From assembly GCA_947259215.1 (NCBI GenBank), contig CAMYLJ010000026.1, positions 1 to 64,000 on the forward strand: 64,000 nucleotides of DNA, in the 5' to 3' direction. Below the pieces are notes generated by a model. The model made no database searches, had not been told where the DNA came from, and saw only the letters and a program-made list of their open reading frames with translations. This DNA is from an uncultured delta proteobacterium. Its GTDB lineage: Bacteria > Myxococcota_A > UBA9160 > JAFDET01. Made by a program: the position numbers and the translations under genes. This document shows positions 63,239 through 64,000 of the stretch, piece by piece. Numbering within the stretch: the stretch's first letter is position 1; each line of letters begins with the position of its first letter.

Positions 63239-64000
63239 GCGGCGAGACCTACGCCCAGCAGCACCATCATTACCATCGCCTCCGCGTCGCGCGCGTCGTG
63301 GAGGAGACGGCCGACGCGCGCTCCTTCGTGATCGAGATCCCGGACGACAAGAAGGAGCTCTTCGCCTACCTCGCGGGGCAGTATCTGACGTTCCGGGTGC
63401 CCTTCGAGGGGCGCGAGCTCGTGCGCTGCTACTCGCTCGCGAGCTCCCCGGTCTGCGACGACGAGCACAAGGTCACCGTCAAGCGGATCGCCGACGGCCG
63501 CATCTCCAACTGGATGAACGACCGCCTCACGGCAGGCTCCGAGGTGGACGTGCTGCCGCCGGCCGGACGCTTCGTGCTGCGCGAGGGCGAGACCGAGCTG
63601 CCCATGCTGCTCTTCGCCGGCGGCAGCGGGATCACGCCGGTGATCTCGCTGATCAAGACGGCGCTCGCCACCACGGGCCGGCGCGTGAAGCTCGTCTACG
63701 CCAACCGCGACGAGGCGTCGATCATCTTCCGGGACGAGCTGGAGGCGTTGCGCCAGGCGAATCCGGAGCGCCTGGAGATCGTCCACAGCCTGGACGACCG
63801 GGACGGCTTCCTCGACAGCGAGCGCGCTGCCCGCTTCGCGGCCGAGACCCGGGAGGCGGAGTTCTATCTGTGCGGCCCCGGCGCCTTCATGGAGGTGGTG
63901 GAGCGCGGTCTGGAGGCGGCCGACGTGCCGCGTCCGCGCGTCTTCAAGGAGGTCTTCGTCTCGCCCGAAGAGGACGAGCCCGACGAGGAGGACCTGGCCC
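63235..64000 (+). CDS. KshB-like ferredoxin reductase (3' end cut by window edge)
   Basis: At least 255 residues from the GTG at 63235; the gene runs off the window before the expected [2Fe-2S] plant-type ferredoxin domain. The FAD domain has RCYSLASSP and HKVTVKRIADGRISNWMNDRL, the NAD domain has AGGSGITPVISLIK, and YLCGPGAFMEVVERGL follows. It resembles the reductase of 3-ketosteroid 9alpha-hydroxylase (KshB) and related phenol/phenylacetate reductases. It could supply electrons to the P450 or to a Rieske oxygenase encoded outside the window. Confidence 0.85.
   Translation, partial: MSGETYAQQHHHYHRLRVARVVEETADARSFVIEIPDDKKELFAYLAGQYLTFRVPFEGRELVRCYSLASSPVCDDEHKVTVKRIADGRISNWMNDRLTAGSEVDVLPPAGRFVLREGETELPMLLFAGGSGITPVISLIKTALATTGRRVKLVYANRDEASIIFRDELEALRQANPERLEIVHSLDDRDGFLDSERAARFAAETREAEFYLCGPGAFMEVVERGLEAADVPRPRVFKEVFVSPEEDEPDEEDLA

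Overview
The window is about 70% GC, densely packed, and reads like a chromosomal segment of a free-living Gram-negative bacterium of the deltaproteobacterial grade (Myxococcota- or Binatota-like, probably uncultured). The pointers are a long proton-pumping NADH dehydrogenase operon, an NtrC-type sigma-54 activator, type II secretion accessory genes, glutathione synthetase, a lysine/arginine-rich histone-H1-like protein, a RAYT transposase with its own palindromes, and actinobacterial-looking steroid-type catabolic genes. The lineage is an inference; no rRNA is present.

Layout. 1-2970 (minus): a truncated linalool dehydratase/isomerase-family protein and a GT-C membrane glycosyltransferase. 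3033-4161: four minus-strand tRNA genes (Arg-GCG, Ser-GGA, Ser-GCT, Ser-UGA) with a small META-domain gene on the other strand. 4219-6598: a secreted hypothetical, an SDR and a TauD-like dioxygenase. 6769-10005: serS and selB, four bases apart. 10024-20830 (minus): nuoA-E-F-G-H-J-K-L-M-N, lacking nuoB, C, D and I, with nuoL broken by an exact 32-bp tandem duplication. 20997-25810: gpsA, a lipoprotein, a plant-type cystathionine gamma-synthase behind a sigma-70 promoter and a SAM-II-type riboswitch, ogt and galE. 25812-34742: a 63-bp perfect palindrome, a sigma-54 regulator, the histone-like gene, gshB, a class A PBP, a HAD phosphatase, a soluble histidine kinase, and a RAYT element whose ends match the palindrome. 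34756-51873: TPR lipoprotein, sulfatase-fold protein, hydrolase, NUDIX, rhomboid, sirtuin, DUF4097 protein, GspB/ExeA, type II pantothenate kinase, NarL-type regulator, AMIN-domain protein, and a set of two Get3/ArsA ATPases with a helical-backbone binding protein and a zinc ribbon. 52050-64000 (plus): a tightly coupled catabolic operon (LLM oxidoreductase, thioesterase, TetR, two DUF35 proteins, two thiolase-fold proteins, two acyl-CoA ligases, P450, acyl-CoA dehydrogenase, KshB-like reductase).

How it works together. The last 12 kb looks like a TetR-controlled system for oxidising and shortening a steroid or isoprenoid side chain: P450 hydroxylation, CoA ligation, dehydrogenation, then retro-aldol cleavage by thiolase-fold/DUF35 pairs lacking the thiolase cysteine. 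Gene ends overlap very often (GTGA, ATGA, TGATG), so translational coupling is the rule. Several first genes have a TANNNT hexamer only 6-7 nt before the start codon, which suggests leaderless transcripts. No CRISPR array, rRNA or prophage was seen. The only mobile DNA recognised is the RAYT element and small dispersed palindromic repeats.
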